Assembly (NCBI GenBank): GCA_900473185.1
Contig: UCKU01000012.1
Span: 212,581 to 276,580, forward strand
From: Hyphomicrobiales bacterium
Lineage (GTDB): Bacteria; Pseudomonadota; Alphaproteobacteria; Rhizobiales; Rhizobiaceae
Length of the DNA stretch: 64,000 bases
Reading direction: 5' to 3'
Shown: positions 1 through 9,650 of the stretch, in pieces
Numbering within the stretch: position 1 is the first letter of the stretch
Layout of the letters: the number at the start of each line of letters is the position of its first letter
Notes under the pieces: generated by a model
The model's input: only the letters and a program-made list of their open reading frames with translations
The model's database searches: none
What the model was told of the DNA's origin: nothing
Made by a program: the position numbers and the translations under genes

Positions 1-200
1 TTATAAGTTATGATGAAATGCCGCTTGGGTGCTCCATTGCGTCGCGGGCGCAAGCCGCCGATGCGAACCGCTTTTCGTCCGTTGAGACTTGCTCTTGCCC
101 GATGAATATGCTCGATTTTCGGGAGCCGTCGGGTAGGAGGACGGCAGCTATCCCTTTCTGCAGGAGCGCTCCCCGCTCCGCCCTGTGACGGAAGATCACC

Positions 201-1361
201 ATGTCCCAATCCCCCCTCGATGCTACCGCTTCGGGCGGTCTGTTTGTCGGCCGCGGCTGGAACCCGAATGTTGCCGGGCCGAGCATCGTAACGCTGCGCG
301 ACGGCGCGCTCGTCGATATCACTTCCGCTGACGCGCCGACGCTGAGCGCATTGCTGGAGCGAGCCGATGCGGCAGAGTTCGTCCGCGCCGCCGCCGGCAA
401 GGTGCTCGGCACGCTGGAGGCGATTGCCGCCAACAGCACCGGCAAGCCGGATACGAGCAAAGCCTATCTGCTGGCGCCGGCTGACCTGCAGGCGATCAAG
501 GCCTGCGGCGTGACCTTCGCCCAGTCGATGATCGAACGCGTCATCGAGGAAAAAGCTGCCGGCAATCCGGATCGCGCAGCTTCTATCCGTGAACGCGTCA
601 GCACACTGATCGGCGGCAGCCTGACGAATATCAAGGCCGGCTCGCCGGAAGCCGCCAAGGTCAAGCAGGCGCTGATCGAGGAAGGTATCTGGTCGCAATA
701 TCTCGAAGTCGGTATCGGCCCTGACGCCGAAGTCTTCACCAAGTCGCCGGTGCTTTCCTCCGTTGGTTGGGGCTCGGATGTCGGGCTGCACCCAATCTCG
801 ACCTGGAACAATCCGGAACCGGAAATCGTCCTGGCGGTCAACAGCCGCGGCGAGATCAAGGGCGCGACACTCGGCAATGACGTGAACCTGCGCGATGTCG
901 AGGGCCGCTCGGCGCTCTTGCTCGGCAAGGCGAAGGATAACAACGCCTCCTGCTCCATAGGCCCCTTCATCCGTCTGTTTGACGCGAGCTTCAGCCTCGA
1001 CGATGTGCGCAAGGCCGAACTTGATCTCAAGGTCACCGGTCAGGACGGTTTCGTGCTGCACGGCAAGAGCTCGATGTCGCAGATCAGCCGCGACCCGACC
1101 GATCTCGTCAAGCAGACCGTCGGCGCCCACCACCAGTATCCTGATGGGTTCATGCTGTTCCTCGGCACGCTCTTTGCGCCGACGCAGGATCGCGACGCAA
1201 AGAACCAGGGTTTCACCCACAAGATCGGCGACGTTGTGGAAATCTCGTCACCCGGTCTCGGCGCGCTGGTCAACACCGTCAGGCTGTCGACCGAATGCCC
1301 GCCCTGGACCTTCGGCATCTCGGCGCTGATGGGCAATCTCGCAAAGCGCGGATTGCTCTGA
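201..1361 (+). CDS. FAH-superfamily 2-keto-3-deoxypentonate dehydratase-like protein (XylX type)
   Basis: A 386-residue member of the fumarylacetoacetate hydrolase superfamily. Its length and the conserved core (NNPEPEIVL near residue 210, GNDVNLRDVEGRSALLLGKA, KDNNASCSIGPF, QYPDGFMLFLGTLFAP) recall Caulobacter XylX, the 2-keto-3-deoxy-xylonate dehydratase of the oxidative pentose pathway, more than the roughly 280-residue fumarylpyruvate hydrolases. The Glu pair in the PEPE motif is the expected metal-binding site. The ATG at 201 follows GGAAGATCACC, a modest Shine-Dalgarno site. No sugar dehydrogenase or transporter lies beside it here, so the exact substrate is open; partners may lie left of the window. 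It converges on the mutase gene with only one base between the stop codons. Confidence 0.75.
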   Translation: MSQSPLDATASGGLFVGRGWNPNVAGPSIVTLRDGALVDITSADAPTLSALLERADAAEFVRAAAGKVLGTLEAIAANSTGKPDTSKAYLLAPADLQAIKACGVTFAQSMIERVIEEKAAGNPDRAASIRERVSTLIGGSLTNIKAGSPEAAKVKQALIEEGIWSQYLEVGIGPDAEVFTKSPVLSSVGWGSDVGLHPISTWNNPEPEIVLAVNSRGEIKGATLGNDVNLRDVEGRSALLLGKAKDNNASCSIGPFIRLFDASFSLDDVRKAELDLKVTGQDGFVLHGKSSMSQISRDPTDLVKQTVGAHHQYPDGFMLFLGTLFAPTQDRDAKNQGFTHKIGDVVEISSPGLGALVNTVRLSTECPPWTFGISALMGNLAKRGLL

Positions 1362-1362
1362 G

Positions 1363-3498
1363 CTACTGGTTTCGTCTGATACCTTGCAGGAGGTCGAGAA
1401 CAGAGTTCGCGGCCTCGAGTACATTGGTACCTGGACCGAACACGGCGGCGACGCCATGCTCGTGCAGGAATTCATAATCTTGCCGGGGAATGACGCCGCC
1501 GCAGACGACGATGATATCGCCGCCGCCCTGCTCCTTCAGCCGGTCGATCAGCTGTGGCAGCAGTGTCCGGTGACCGGCGGCGAGCGACGAGACGCCGACG
1601 ACATTGACCTTCTCACTGAGCGCCATGCTCGCCGCCTCTTCCGGCGTCTGGAACAGCGGGCCGGCAAGAACATCGAAACCGACATCGCCAAAGGCCGAGG
1701 CAATAACCTTGGCGCCGCGGTCATGTCCGTCCTGGCCGAGCTTGGCAACCATGATCTTCGGCTTTCTGCCCATCGCCTCGGTCACTTCCGCCATACGCAC
1801 CTTGAGCACGTCAAGCTCGGGCTCGTCCCGGTAGGCCGCACCATAGACGCCGCGGATAACCTTGGGCGTGGCGAAATGATCGCCGAAAACGTCGCGCATC
1901 GCATCCGAGATTTCGCCGACGGTGGCGCGGGCGCGCGCTGCTTCGACGGCGGCTGCAAGCAGATTGCCATTGCCGCTGCGGGCAATTTCCGAAAGCGCGG
2001 CCAGCGCCTCCTTCACCTTCACGCCGTCACGGCGACGCTTGGTTTCCTCGATCCGGCGGATCTGCGCAGCACGCACCGCGCTATTGTCGATCTCGAGAAT
2101 GTCGATCGGCTGTTCGGTCTCCAGCCGGTATTTGTTGACGCCGACAATGACCTCATCGCCCTTGTCGACGGCGGCCTGACGGCGGGCGGCGGCCTCCTCG
2201 ATCAGCCGTTTCGGCAAGCCCTCGTTGACAGCCTTGGTCATGCCGCCGAGCGCTTCGACCTCGTCGATCAGTGCCCAGGCCTTGTCGGCCAGTTCCTTCG
2301 TCAGGCTTTCCACGTAGTAAGAGCCGGCAAGCGGATCGACGACCTTGGTGACACCGGTCTCGTGCTGCAGGATGAGCTGCGTATTGCGGGCAATGCGAGC
2401 TGAAAATTCCGTCGGCAGGGCGATCGCCTCGTCGAAGGAATTGGTGTGCAGCGACTGCGTGCCGCCGAGCACGGCCGACATCGCCTCGAAGGCGGTGCGG
2501 ATGATATTGTTGTAGGGATCCTGCTCCTGCAGCGAGACACCCGATGTCTGGCAATGGGTGCGCAGCATCAACGAAGATGCTTTCTTCGGCTGAAACTCCT
2601 CCATGATCCGCGTCCAAAGCAGTCGGGCAGCGCGAAGCTTCGCCGCCTCCATGAAGAAATTCATGCCGATTGCGAAGAAGAATGAGAGACGGCCGGCGAA
2701 ATCATCGACATTCAGCCCCTTGGCGATTGCCGCGCGCACATATTCACGCCCGTCAGCCAGCGTGAAGGCAAGTTCCTGCACCAGCGTCGCGCCCGCCTCC
2801 TGCATGTGATAGCCGGAAATGGAAATCGAATTGAATTTCGGCATCTCCTTGGCCGTATATTCGATGATATCGGCGACGATGCGCATCGAAGGTTCCGGCG
2901 GATAGATATAGGTGTTGCGGACCATGAACTCCTTGAGGATATCGTTCTGGATGGTCCCAGAGAGTTCTGCCTTCGAAATACCCTGCTCCTCGCCGGCGAC
3001 AATGAAATTCGCGAGAATCGGGATGACCGCGCCGTTCATGGTCATGGAAACGGACATGTCCTGCAGCGGAATGCCGTCGAAGAGGATCTTCATGTCCTCG
3101 ACGCTGTCGATTGCGACACCTGCCTTGCCGACATCGCCGACGACGCGCGGATGATCGCTGTCATAGCCGCGATGGGTGGCAAGGTCGAAGGCCACGGAAA
3201 GCCCCTTCTGGCCGGCCGCTAAGTTGCGACGATAGAAGGCGTTGGATTCCTCGGCTGTCGAAAAGCCCGCATATTGCCGGATCGTCCAGGGCCGGCCGGC
3301 ATACATGGTGGCGCGCGGACCGCGGGTGAAGGGGGCGAAGCCCGGCAGACTGTCTGCATCAGTGCCATCAAGATCGGCGGCCGTATAGAGCGGTTTGACG
3401 TCGATGCCTTCGGGCGTGTGCCAGGTCAGCGTATCCGGTGCCGCGCGCAGCTCCTTTTCCGCCAGCGCCTCCCAGTCCGACAGCGTCTTCTTCGTCAT
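1363..3498 (-). CDS. Methylmalonyl-CoA mutase, adenosylcobalamin-dependent
   Basis: A 711-residue single-chain mutase interconverting methylmalonyl-CoA and succinyl-CoA, the last step feeding propionate, valine and odd-chain acyl groups into the TCA cycle (called bhbA or scpA in rhizobia). The N-terminal TIM-barrel half contains [18 protein letters not shown]. The C-terminal cobalamin domain carries DGHDRG at residues 590-595, where the His is the lower axial cobalt ligand, and later the GG of CGGVIP. The chosen ATG at 3498 is preceded by GCGGAGGATGAT. An in-frame ATG at 3537 would add 13 residues without a comparable site. No MeaB chaperone or epimerase gene adjoins it. Confidence 0.93.
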   Translation of the reverse strand: MTKKTLSDWEALAEKELRAAPDTLTWHTPEGIDVKPLYTAADLDGTDADSLPGFAPFTRGPRATMYAGRPWTIRQYAGFSTAEESNAFYRRNLAAGQKGLSVAFDLATHRGYDSDHPRVVGDVGKAGVAIDSVEDMKILFDGIPLQDMSVSMTMNGAVIPILANFIVAGEEQGISKAELSGTIQNDILKEFMVRNTYIYPPEPSMRIVADIIEYTAKEMPKFNSISISGYHMQEAGATLVQELAFTLADGREYVRAAIAKGLNVDDFAGRLSFFFAIGMNFFMEAAKLRAARLLWTRIMEEFQPKKASSLMLRTHCQTSGVSLQEQDPYNNIIRTAFEAMSAVLGGTQSLHTNSFDEAIALPTEFSARIARNTQLILQHETGVTKVVDPLAGSYYVESLTKELADKAWALIDEVEALGGMTKAVNEGLPKRLIEEAAARRQAAVDKGDEVIVGVNKYRLETEQPIDILEIDNSAVRAAQIRRIEETKRRRDGVKVKEALAALSEIARSGNGNLLAAAVEAARARATVGEISDAMRDVFGDHFATPKVIRGVYGAAYRDEPELDVLKVRMAEVTEAMGRKPKIMVAKLGQDGHDRGAKVIASAFGDVGFDVLAGPLFQTPEEAASMALSEKVNVVGVSSLAAGHRTLLPQLIDRLKEQGGGDIIVVCGGVIPRQDYEFLHEHGVAAVFGPGTNVLEAANSVLDLLQGIRRNQ

Positions 3499-3597
3499 AT
3501 CATCCTCCGCATCGTCTGCGCGCCACGCGACCACCATGCGATGACGCGGCGCGATACAGCCTTAGGATAATTTGATCGGTAAGGCGATGATAGACGT

Positions 3598-4428
3598 TCA
3601 GCGATGCGCGGCCCAGGGCACGAAGAGCCGCTCGATCAGCCGCGCCAGGATCTCCAGCAGGAAGGCAATCGCGGCAATAACGATGATCCCGCCGATGACG
3701 ATATCGGTCACAAGAAACTGCGCCGCAGACTGGATCATGAAGCCGAGGCCCTGGCTCGCCGCAACGAGCTCGGCCGCGACCAGCGTCGACCAGCCGGCGC
3801 CCAGCGCAATGCGCGTGCCCGTCAGGATCGACGGAATTGCGCCTGGAAGAATGACATGCAGCAGCACCTGCAGCCGGCTCGCCCCGAAGGAGCGGGCGGC
3901 GTTGACGAAATCGCCCGGGGCGGATTTGACGCCTGCTGCCGTAGACAGGATGATCGGCGGCAGCATGGCGAGCGAGATGACGGTGACCTTCGACGCCTCG
4001 CCAATGCCGACCCAGATGATGATCAGCGGCAGATAGGCAAGCGGCGGCAGGGGCCGCAGGAATTCGACGATCGGATCAAGTATGCCCTTGCCGATACGGC
4101 TCGTGGCGATCGCAATACCTGCCGGCACACCGATGATGAGCGAGACGGCAAGCGCTGCGAAGATGCGCAGCAGGCTTGCGAGCGTATGTTCGGCGAGTGT
4201 GGAATCGACGAAGCCGTTGACCGCGACATTGGCGAGCGATTTCGCCACGACAAGCGGCGACGGCAGGAAGACCGGCGAGACAGCGCCATAAGCCGAGGCT
4301 AAGCTCCAGCCCGCGATAATGACGGCAATTGTTGCAAGCGAGATCGGCAGCGTGCCGCGGCGTTTCGGCCGTGCCTCTACCGGTTGATCCGACACTGCGG
4401 TCGTGAGTGCTTCCGCCTCGACGCTCAT
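3598..4428 (-). CDS. ABC transporter permease, TauC/SsuC-like
   Basis: A 276-residue inner-membrane permease of the nitrate/sulfonate/taurine class. About six hydrophobic segments are visible after a polar N-terminal tail of roughly 30 residues. The EAA-type coupling loop is ARSFGASRLQVLLHVILPGA, near residues 180-200. It is the last gene of a binding protein - ATPase - permease operon on the minus strand. Its ATG overlaps the ATPase stop by four bases (ATGA at 4425-4428), implying translational coupling. The substrate is probably an aliphatic sulfonate or sulfate-ester-type sulfur source, given the flavin monooxygenase divergent from the operon. No tauD or ssuD gene is present, so taurine itself is not established. 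Confidence 0.85.
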   Translation of the reverse strand: MSVEAEALTTAVSDQPVEARPKRRGTLPISLATIAVIIAGWSLASAYGAVSPVFLPSPLVVAKSLANVAVNGFVDSTLAEHTLASLLRIFAALAVSLIIGVPAGIAIATSRIGKGILDPIVEFLRPLPPLAYLPLIIIWVGIGEASKVTVISLAMLPPIILSTAAGVKSAPGDFVNAARSFGASRLQVLLHVILPGAIPSILTGTRIALGAGWSTLVAAELVAASQGLGFMIQSAAQFLVTDIVIGGIIVIAAIAFLLEILARLIERLFVPWAAHR

Positions 4429-5219
4429 GCGGCAATCTCCTCTTCATCCGCGTGGATGAGTGCGGTGAGCTCGTCATGCAGATTTTTGAACGCAGTAAGC
4501 GCCTTGATCTCCTTGACGCTTCTGCCGTCGAGCAACCCCTTGCCAAACTCGGCCCTGATGTCGGCGACGATGCGGCCCGGATTGGGCGCCAGCACGATGA
4601 CGCGTGTCGCAAGCAACAGGGCCTCGTCAATGCTGTGGGTGATCAGCAGGGCACCGGTTTTGCTTTCCGCCCAGACATCCAGCAGGAATTTCTGCATGCG
4701 GCTGCGTGTCAGCGCGTCGAGCGCACCGAGCGGTTCATCAAGCAACAGGAAGCGTGGGCCGGAGGCGAGCGCGCGAGCGATGCCGACGCGCTGGCGCATG
4801 CCGCCTGAGAGTTCCCAGATATTCTTGTGACCGGCGCCATCAAGGCCGACCTTCACCAGCAGTTCTTCCGCGCGGCGCTGCCTATCGCCCTTCGGGATGC
4901 CTTGAAGCTTCAGCGGAAAGGCGACGTTGCCGGCAGCGGTAAGCCAGGGGTAGAGCGCATCATCCTGAAACACCACGGCCCGGTCTACGCCTGGCCCGTC
5001 GATCTCTTTGCCGTCGACCAGCACGCGTCCCTCGCTCGGCTCAGTGAAACCTGCAGCAATATTGAGAAGGCTAGTCTTGCCGGAGCCGGAACGGCCGATG
5101 ACGACCACGAATTCGTCCGAAGCGATATGCAGGTTGACGCCATCAAGCACACGTCTCTTCCGACGACTGCCTGCCTCGGCATAATCGAGCGACAAGGACT
5201 GTAGTGAAAGTATGCTCAT
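4425..5219 (-). CDS. ABC transporter ATPase, TauB/SsuB-like
   Basis: A 264-residue nucleotide-binding subunit partnering the adjacent permease. Visible motifs are Walker A GRSGSGKTS (about residue 40), signature LSGGMRQR, and Walker B FLLLDEP followed by the D-loop LGALDALTR. Two ATGs lie close together. The one at 5219 (MSILSLQ) has AGGTG six bases upstream and is preferred over 5225 (MPMSIL). The gene is separated from the upstream binding-protein gene by 61 bases that hold a strong hairpin with a T-run, so ATPase and permease are probably made at a lower level than the binding protein. Confidence 0.87.
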   Translation of the reverse strand: MSILSLQSLSLDYAEAGSRRKRRVLDGVNLHIASDEFVVVIGRSGSGKTSLLNIAAGFTEPSEGRVLVDGKEIDGPGVDRAVVFQDDALYPWLTAAGNVAFPLKLQGIPKGDRQRRAEELLVKVGLDGAGHKNIWELSGGMRQRVGIARALASGPRFLLLDEPLGALDALTRSRMQKFLLDVWAESKTGALLITHSIDEALLLATRVIVLAPNPGRIVADIRAEFGKGLLDGRSVKEIKALTAFKNLHDELTALIHADEEEIAA

Positions 5220-5235
5220 GGGCATCACCTGTTTG

Positions 5236-5266
5236 AGAAAAACCGGCGCAGCCGAAGCCGCGCCGG
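5236..5266 (-). terminator. Intercistronic terminator-like hairpin after the TauA-like gene
   Basis: On the minus strand the arms CCGGCGC and GCGCCGG (5243-5249 and 5260-5266) pair; the inner bases can extend the stem to about ten pairs around a TTCG loop. A run of five T follows. It sits between the binding-protein stop and the ATPase start, so it should act as a leaky attenuator and not as an operon end. Confidence 0.65.
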
Positions 5267-5280
5267 GACCCTTGGGAGGA

Positions 5281-6285
5281 TCAAAGACCTGCCTTGGCTG
5301 CTTCCTTGACCCAGCGGTCGGAAACATAGGGGCTGTAGTCCTTCAGGACGCCGGGGATCTTGCCCTGCTCCAGAAGGAAGGCCGAGGTTTCGGCAACGGC
5401 CTTCGTCGTGCCGCCACCGAGGAGATCGGCGCTGGCCTGTTCCTTCAGGCTGGAGAAAATATAGCCCTTGAGAAGAGCCGGCACTTCATCGGTCTTGGCA
5501 CCGGTGAGCTTGGCAATCTTTTCGGCTTCCGGTGATTTCGCATTCCAGCTATCCGGATTGGCAAGGTAGGAAGCGTAAGCCGCACCCGTGACCTTCACAA
5601 AGCCGGTGACGACGTCAGGATGTGCTTCTGCAAACTTCTTGCTGACGATCCAGGCATCGAAAGTCGGGCCGCCCCACTTGGCCACATCGGCGGAAGTGGC
5701 GAGCACGCTGCCGCTCTTCTTGAGCTGCGCCAGGACCGGATCCCAGACATAGGCACCGTCGATGTCACCGCGCTCCCAGGCGGCGGCGATTTCCGGCGGA
5801 CGCAGATTGAGGATCTGCACCGACTTCGGATCGACCTTCCAGTGCTTCAGCGCCGTCAACAGGCTGTAATGCGCCGTCGAGACAAAGGGTGTCGCAATCT
5901 TCTTGCCCTTCAGGTCTTCGGGCTTGGTGATGTTCTTGACAGCGAGCGCTTCAGCATCGCTGATCAGGCCGACGATATAGATCGTCTCGATCGGCAATTC
6001 GCGGCTGGCGGCAGCGGCAAGCGGCGACGAGCCGACATAACCGATATCGATGGAACCGGAAGCGATGGCGGTGATGACATCGGCACCACTATCGAACTTC
6101 TGCCAGTTGATCTTGGCCTTGGTCTCCTTTTCATAGGTGCCATCGGCCTGCGGCACGCGCGACGGTTCGACGATCGGCTGATAGCCGATATTGAGCGTGA
6201 CATCGGCGGCGTGGGCCGCATAGGTGGTCAAGGTGAGGACAGCGGCAGCGGCCGTACCCAGAAGGTTGCGTCGGTTGATTTTCAT
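5281..6285 (-). CDS. Periplasmic substrate-binding protein, TauA/SsuA-like
   Basis: A 334-residue binding protein of the nitrate/sulfonate/taurine family. It starts MKINRRNLLGTAAAAVL and has a Sec-type (weakly Tat-like) signal with likely cleavage after YAAHA. The mature domain opens DVTLNIGYQPI and contains SGSIDIGYVGSSPLAAA, a typical ligand-cleft segment, and ERGDIDGAYVWDPVLAQL. The chosen ATG at 6285 has GGGAGAGGGAT directly upstream; an ATG five codons earlier lacks such a site. First gene of the transporter operon, divergent from the flavin monooxygenase at 6490. Confidence 0.87.
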   Translation of the reverse strand: MKINRRNLLGTAAAAVLTLTTYAAHAADVTLNIGYQPIVEPSRVPQADGTYEKETKAKINWQKFDSGADVITAIASGSIDIGYVGSSPLAAAASRELPIETIYIVGLISDAEALAVKNITKPEDLKGKKIATPFVSTAHYSLLTALKHWKVDPKSVQILNLRPPEIAAAWERGDIDGAYVWDPVLAQLKKSGSVLATSADVAKWGGPTFDAWIVSKKFAEAHPDVVTGFVKVTGAAYASYLANPDSWNAKSPEAEKIAKLTGAKTDEVPALLKGYIFSSLKEQASADLLGGGTTKAVAETSAFLLEQGKIPGVLKDYSPYVSDRWVKEAAKAGL

Positions 6286-6489
6286 ATCCCTCTCCCGCAA
6301 TGTTCAAAATCATTCCACCCCGGAATGTGGTTAGATCATTGTAAAATTCATAGATTTTATAGAGATAGAAAATTCCCGGAATCGGGCATGCGGGATAATT
6401 TGCTTCTAAATAACGAGAGAGAAACGGTGGTTTCCCGATCTGCCCGATAATTCCACCAAATGGCCGACTGACATCTCAGGACAGTATTG
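6286..6489. promoter_or_regulatory. Divergent promoter region with palindromes and a half-matching sulfur-type element
   Basis: This 204-base intergenic region serves the TauA-like operon (minus) and the monooxygenase (plus). It is much richer in A+T than the flanking genes. It contains two related palindromes, ATTCC-N5-GGAAT at 6312-6326 and ATTCCCGGAAT at 6372-6382. It also contains ATTGTAAAATTCATAGA at 6338-6354, a partial match to the 17-bp dyads upstream of three other sulfur genes in this window. A regulator-binding role is inferred from position and symmetry only. Confidence 0.45.
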
Positions 6490-7845
6490 ATGAAGAAAAT
6501 GCAGATCTACGCCTTCGACATGAACTGCGTCGGACACATAAACCATGGCATGTGGACGCATCCACGCGACCGCTCGGTCAACTATACCGATCTCGATTAC
6601 TGGGCGGACTTTGCGCACACCGCCGAACGCGGCAAGCTGGACGGCATTTTTCTCGCCGATATTGTCGGCGTCTATGATGTTTATAAGGATAGCCCCGCTC
6701 CGGTGATCGAGACGGGCGGGCAGATCCCGGTCAACGATCCGATGATGCCGATTTCGGCCATGGCTTACGTCACGAAACACCTCGGCTTCGGCGTCACCGT
6801 CAATACGACTTGTGAGCCGCCGTTCCTGCTGGCGCGGCGCATGTCTACGCTCGATCATCTGACCAAAGGGCGCATCGGCTGGAACATCGTGACGGGGTAT
6901 CTCGACAGTGCCGCCCGCAGCATGGGTTTCGACAAGCTGCCGGAACACGACGCGCGCTACGACGCGGCCGAGGAATATCTCGAAATCCTCTACAAGCTCT
7001 GGGAAGGCAGCTGGGATGATGATGCGGTGCTGCGCGACAGGGAACGCGGCATCTTCGCCGATGCCTCAAAAGTGCGCGCTGTCAGCCATCAGGGTCAGTA
7101 TTACAAGATGGAGGGCATCCATCTCGCGGAACCTTCGCCGCAGCGTACGCCCCTGCTCTTCCAGGCCGGCGCGTCCGCACGCGGGCAGGATTTCGCCGCC
7201 CGCCATGCCGAATGCGTCTTTATCGCCGGACCGAGCCCGCAGGCGGCGCGCCCGACCGTCGATGCGCTTCGCGCCAAGACACTGGCGAATGGCCGCGGCG
7301 CGGATGCGATCAAGATCCTGAGCCTGATTACCGTCGTCGTCGGCAAGACCGAAGCCCAAGCGCAGGAGAAGCTCGAGGACTATCGCCGGCATGCGAGCGT
7401 CGAGGCGTCGCTTGCCCATTATTCGGCCTCCGTCGGCGTCGATTTTTCGAAATACGGGCTCGATGACGTGATCGACCAGAACTCGACCAACGCCAATCAG
7501 TCGGCGCTGGCGGCAATCACCAAGCAAGCGGAAAAGCCGGTGACGAAGCGGCAGATCATCGACCAGATGGTGCTCGGCAGCCGCATGAAGCCGATTGTCG
7601 GCTCCCCGCAGCAGATTGCCGATACCCTACAGCGCTGGATCGAGGAAGGCCGCATCGACGGCTTCAATCTCGCGCGCACCGTGGCACCCGAAAGCCTAAA
7701 TGATTTCGTCGATCTCGTCGTGCCTGTGCTGCAGGAGCGCGGCCTGTTCAAGGCCAATTATGCGGAAGGCCCGCTGCGCCAAAAGCTGTTCGGCGGGAAC
7801 GGCCGGTTGCCGGCCAGCCACCCCGCCGCACAGTTCAGGCGATAG
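6490..7845 (+). CDS. FMN-dependent monooxygenase, NtaA/SnaA/DszA/DmoA family
   Basis: A 451-residue luciferase-like (LLM class) monooxygenase using reduced FMN and oxygen. Family features are the N-terminal AFDMNCVGHINHGMW, DGIFLADIVGVYD, the hallmark GRIGWNIVTGY near residue 137, and LLFQAGASARGQDFAARHAE. Relatives cleave C-S or C-N bonds (dibenzothiophene sulfone, dimethylsulfide, nitrilotriacetate, N-acyl-S-alkylcysteines). The DmoA-like start and the adjacent sulfonate-type transporter favour an organosulfur substrate. The ATG at 6490 follows CAGGACAG; a TTG directly before it is also possible. It needs a separate FMN reductase, and the one at 10729-11289 is the nearest candidate. Confidence 0.82.
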   Translation: MKKMQIYAFDMNCVGHINHGMWTHPRDRSVNYTDLDYWADFAHTAERGKLDGIFLADIVGVYDVYKDSPAPVIETGGQIPVNDPMMPISAMAYVTKHLGFGVTVNTTCEPPFLLARRMSTLDHLTKGRIGWNIVTGYLDSAARSMGFDKLPEHDARYDAAEEYLEILYKLWEGSWDDDAVLRDRERGIFADASKVRAVSHQGQYYKMEGIHLAEPSPQRTPLLFQAGASARGQDFAARHAECVFIAGPSPQAARPTVDALRAKTLANGRGADAIKILSLITVVVGKTEAQAQEKLEDYRRHASVEASLAHYSASVGVDFSKYGLDDVIDQNSTNANQSALAAITKQAEKPVTKRQIIDQMVLGSRMKPIVGSPQQIADTLQRWIEEGRIDGFNLARTVAPESLNDFVDLVVPVLQERGLFKANYAEGPLRQKLFGGNGRLPASHPAAQFRR

Positions 7846-7848
7846 TTT

Positions 7849-8502
7849 CTAGCGATGATCCATGCGGGCGACCAGCCGGTCGCCCAGCCACTGGATGCCG
7901 CACACGAGAACGATCAGCACGACGACGACCGCGATCATGACATTGGTCTCGAAACGCTGGTAGCCATAGCGGATGGCGAGATCACCGAGACCGCCGGCAC
8001 CGATGGCGCCAGCCATCGCCGAAGCGCCGATCAGTGTCACCAGCGTGACGGTAAAGCCGGCGACGATGCCCGGCAGGGCTTCAGGCACGAGAACCTCGCG
8101 GATGATTGTCCAGCGATTGCCGCCCATGGCGCGCACCGCATCGATCAGTCCGCGATCGACCTCACGCAGCGAGACCTCCGCGATACGGGCATAGTAGGGA
8201 GTGGCCGCGATTGCGAGCGGAACGATGGCCGCCCAGGTGCCAATCGCCGTGCCGACGATAAGGCGCGTCAGCGGGATCAGTGCCACCAACAGGATGATGA
8301 AAGGCACGGAACGGAAGCCGTTGATGACGGCGCCGAGGATGCGGTTGATCCAGAGATTTTCGGCAATGCCGCCGCGGTTCGTCAGCACCAGCGCCAGACC
8401 GAGCGGCAAGCCTGCTACCAGCGAAATCAAGCCGGATGCTGCCGTCATCAGCACCGTCTCCCAGAGGGAGCGCAGCAGCAGATTAATCATGATCGGTGAC
8501 AT
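7849..8502 (-). CDS. metI: Methionine-type ABC transporter permease, MetI-like
   Basis: A 217-residue permease with five or six hydrophobic segments. Its coupling loop is AVRAMGGNRWTIIREVLVPEA, typical of MetI. The ATG at 8502 lies seven bases after GGAGGTG, a near-perfect Shine-Dalgarno site placed inside the end of metN, so the two genes overlap by about 20 bases and are translationally coupled. In other bacteria MetNIQ imports D- and L-methionine or related thioethers. Here it sits among organosulfur genes, so substrates such as methionine sulfoxide or alkyl-cysteines are possible. Convergent with the monooxygenase gene, three bases away. Confidence 0.88.
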   Translation of the reverse strand: MSPIMINLLLRSLWETVLMTAASGLISLVAGLPLGLALVLTNRGGIAENLWINRILGAVINGFRSVPFIILLVALIPLTRLIVGTAIGTWAAIVPLAIAATPYYARIAEVSLREVDRGLIDAVRAMGGNRWTIIREVLVPEALPGIVAGFTVTLVTLIGASAMAGAIGAGGLGDLAIRYGYQRFETNVMIAVVVVLIVLVCGIQWLGDRLVARMDHR

Positions 8503-9565
8503 AACCAAGCACCTCCACCCGGGCCGACCGGGCCTTCAGAAACTGTTCGACCGTCCCGGCAAGCGCGGGATCGCGCGCAGGAACGGCAATGAAGAACCGC
8601 GCCACGGGCTGGTTCTGGATGTGATCGATACCACCGTGCACGAGGCGGAAGGAATGCGGCAGCGCTGCCGAGAGATCGGCAAAAAGCGCGCCTTGCGCTT
8701 CCGGTCCAGCAAGATCGACACTGAGGATAGCTTCCGTGCCGCCGGTCTGCGACAGGCGTGCAGCAATGTGTTCCGGAAGCTGAGGGCGGATGCCGCCGAG
8801 CAGGCTTTTTGTGATCGCCGCCTGCGGATCGCCGAAGATCGACCAGACCTGACCTTCCTCCACGATGCGCCCTGCATCGATGACGGCGACGCGATCGGCA
8901 ATGCCGCGCACCACTTCCATCTCATGGGTAATCAGAAGAATGGTAAGACCAAGCTTACGGTTGATATCCTTCAACAGGGCGAGGATCGAACGCGTCGTTT
9001 CCGGATCGAGGGCCGAGGTCGCTTCATCGGACAGCAACAGGGCCGGCCGGGCGGCCAGTGCTCGGGCAATACCGACGCGTTGCTTCTGGCCACCTGAGAG
9101 CGACGATGGATAAGCCCCAACCTTATCGGAAAGACCGACCAATTCCAGAAGCTCCTGCGCCCGCTTCAGCCGTTCGGCCTTGGCGACACCCTCGATCTTC
9201 AGCGGCAGGGCGACATTCTCCTCGACCGTCTTGGCCGAGAGCAGGTTGAAATGCTGAAAGATCATGCCGATGCGGCGGCGTAGAGGTTGCAGTTCCTGTT
9301 CGGCAAGGCCTGCAATATTGCGGCCCTCGATGACGATCTCGCCACTGTCGGCCCTTTCGAGACCGTTGAGGCAGCGGATCAGCGTAGATTTGCCGGCGCC
9401 GCTGCGGCCGATAATGCCGAGGATTTCCCCCTTCTTCACGCTGAGCGAAACGCCGTCGAGTGCTGCCGTCACGCCGAACTTGCGCCTGACATCCTTCAGG
9501 CGCACGACCTCTTCGGCATCGACTGGCCGCGTCTCGGTCCCTAAGGCGGAGACAATTGAATTCAT
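8483..9565 (-). CDS. metN: Methionine-type ABC transporter ATPase with NIL domain, MetN-like
   Basis: A 360-residue ATPase. Walker A GRSGAGKST (about residues 53-61), signature LSGGQKQR and Walker B LLLSDEATSALDP are all visible. After the nucleotide-binding domain comes a C-terminal extension of about 100 residues with the NIL-type ferredoxin-like fold (RLVHGGIDHIQNQPVARFFI), which in E. coli MetN binds methionine and inhibits transport. The start at 9565 has AAGGA six bases upstream. An ATG two codons earlier is too close to that site. Confidence 0.9.
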   Translation of the reverse strand: MNSIVSALGTETRPVDAEEVVRLKDVRRKFGVTAALDGVSLSVKKGEILGIIGRSGAGKSTLIRCLNGLERADSGEIVIEGRNIAGLAEQELQPLRRRIGMIFQHFNLLSAKTVEENVALPLKIEGVAKAERLKRAQELLELVGLSDKVGAYPSSLSGGQKQRVGIARALAARPALLLSDEATSALDPETTRSILALLKDINRKLGLTILLITHEMEVVRGIADRVAVIDAGRIVEEGQVWSIFGDPQAAITKSLLGGIRPQLPEHIAARLSQTGGTEAILSVDLAGPEAQGALFADLSAALPHSFRLVHGGIDHIQNQPVARFFIAVPARDPALAGTVEQFLKARSARVEVLGYVTDHD

Positions 9566-9589
9566 GCTCATTCCTTCACAAACGCTGAA

Positions 9590-9618
9590 GGCGGCCCTGG
9601 CAAAAGGCCAGGGCCGCC
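9590..9618 (-). other. Perfect 12-bp intercistronic stem-loop between metQ and metN
   Basis: Arms GGCGGCCCTGGC (9590-9601) and GCCAGGGCCGCC (9607-9618) pair perfectly around a five-base loop. No clear T-run follows on the minus strand. It probably stabilises the metQ message 3' end or partly blocks transcription into metN. Confidence 0.6.
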
Positions 9619-9650
9619 TCGGTTGCTGACGCCCTTCCAGGGCGACGAAA

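Noticed and set aside
1..200. Search for a gene end at the left edge
   Set aside because: Short frames only, none with family features; probably a leader or promoter for the gene at 201.
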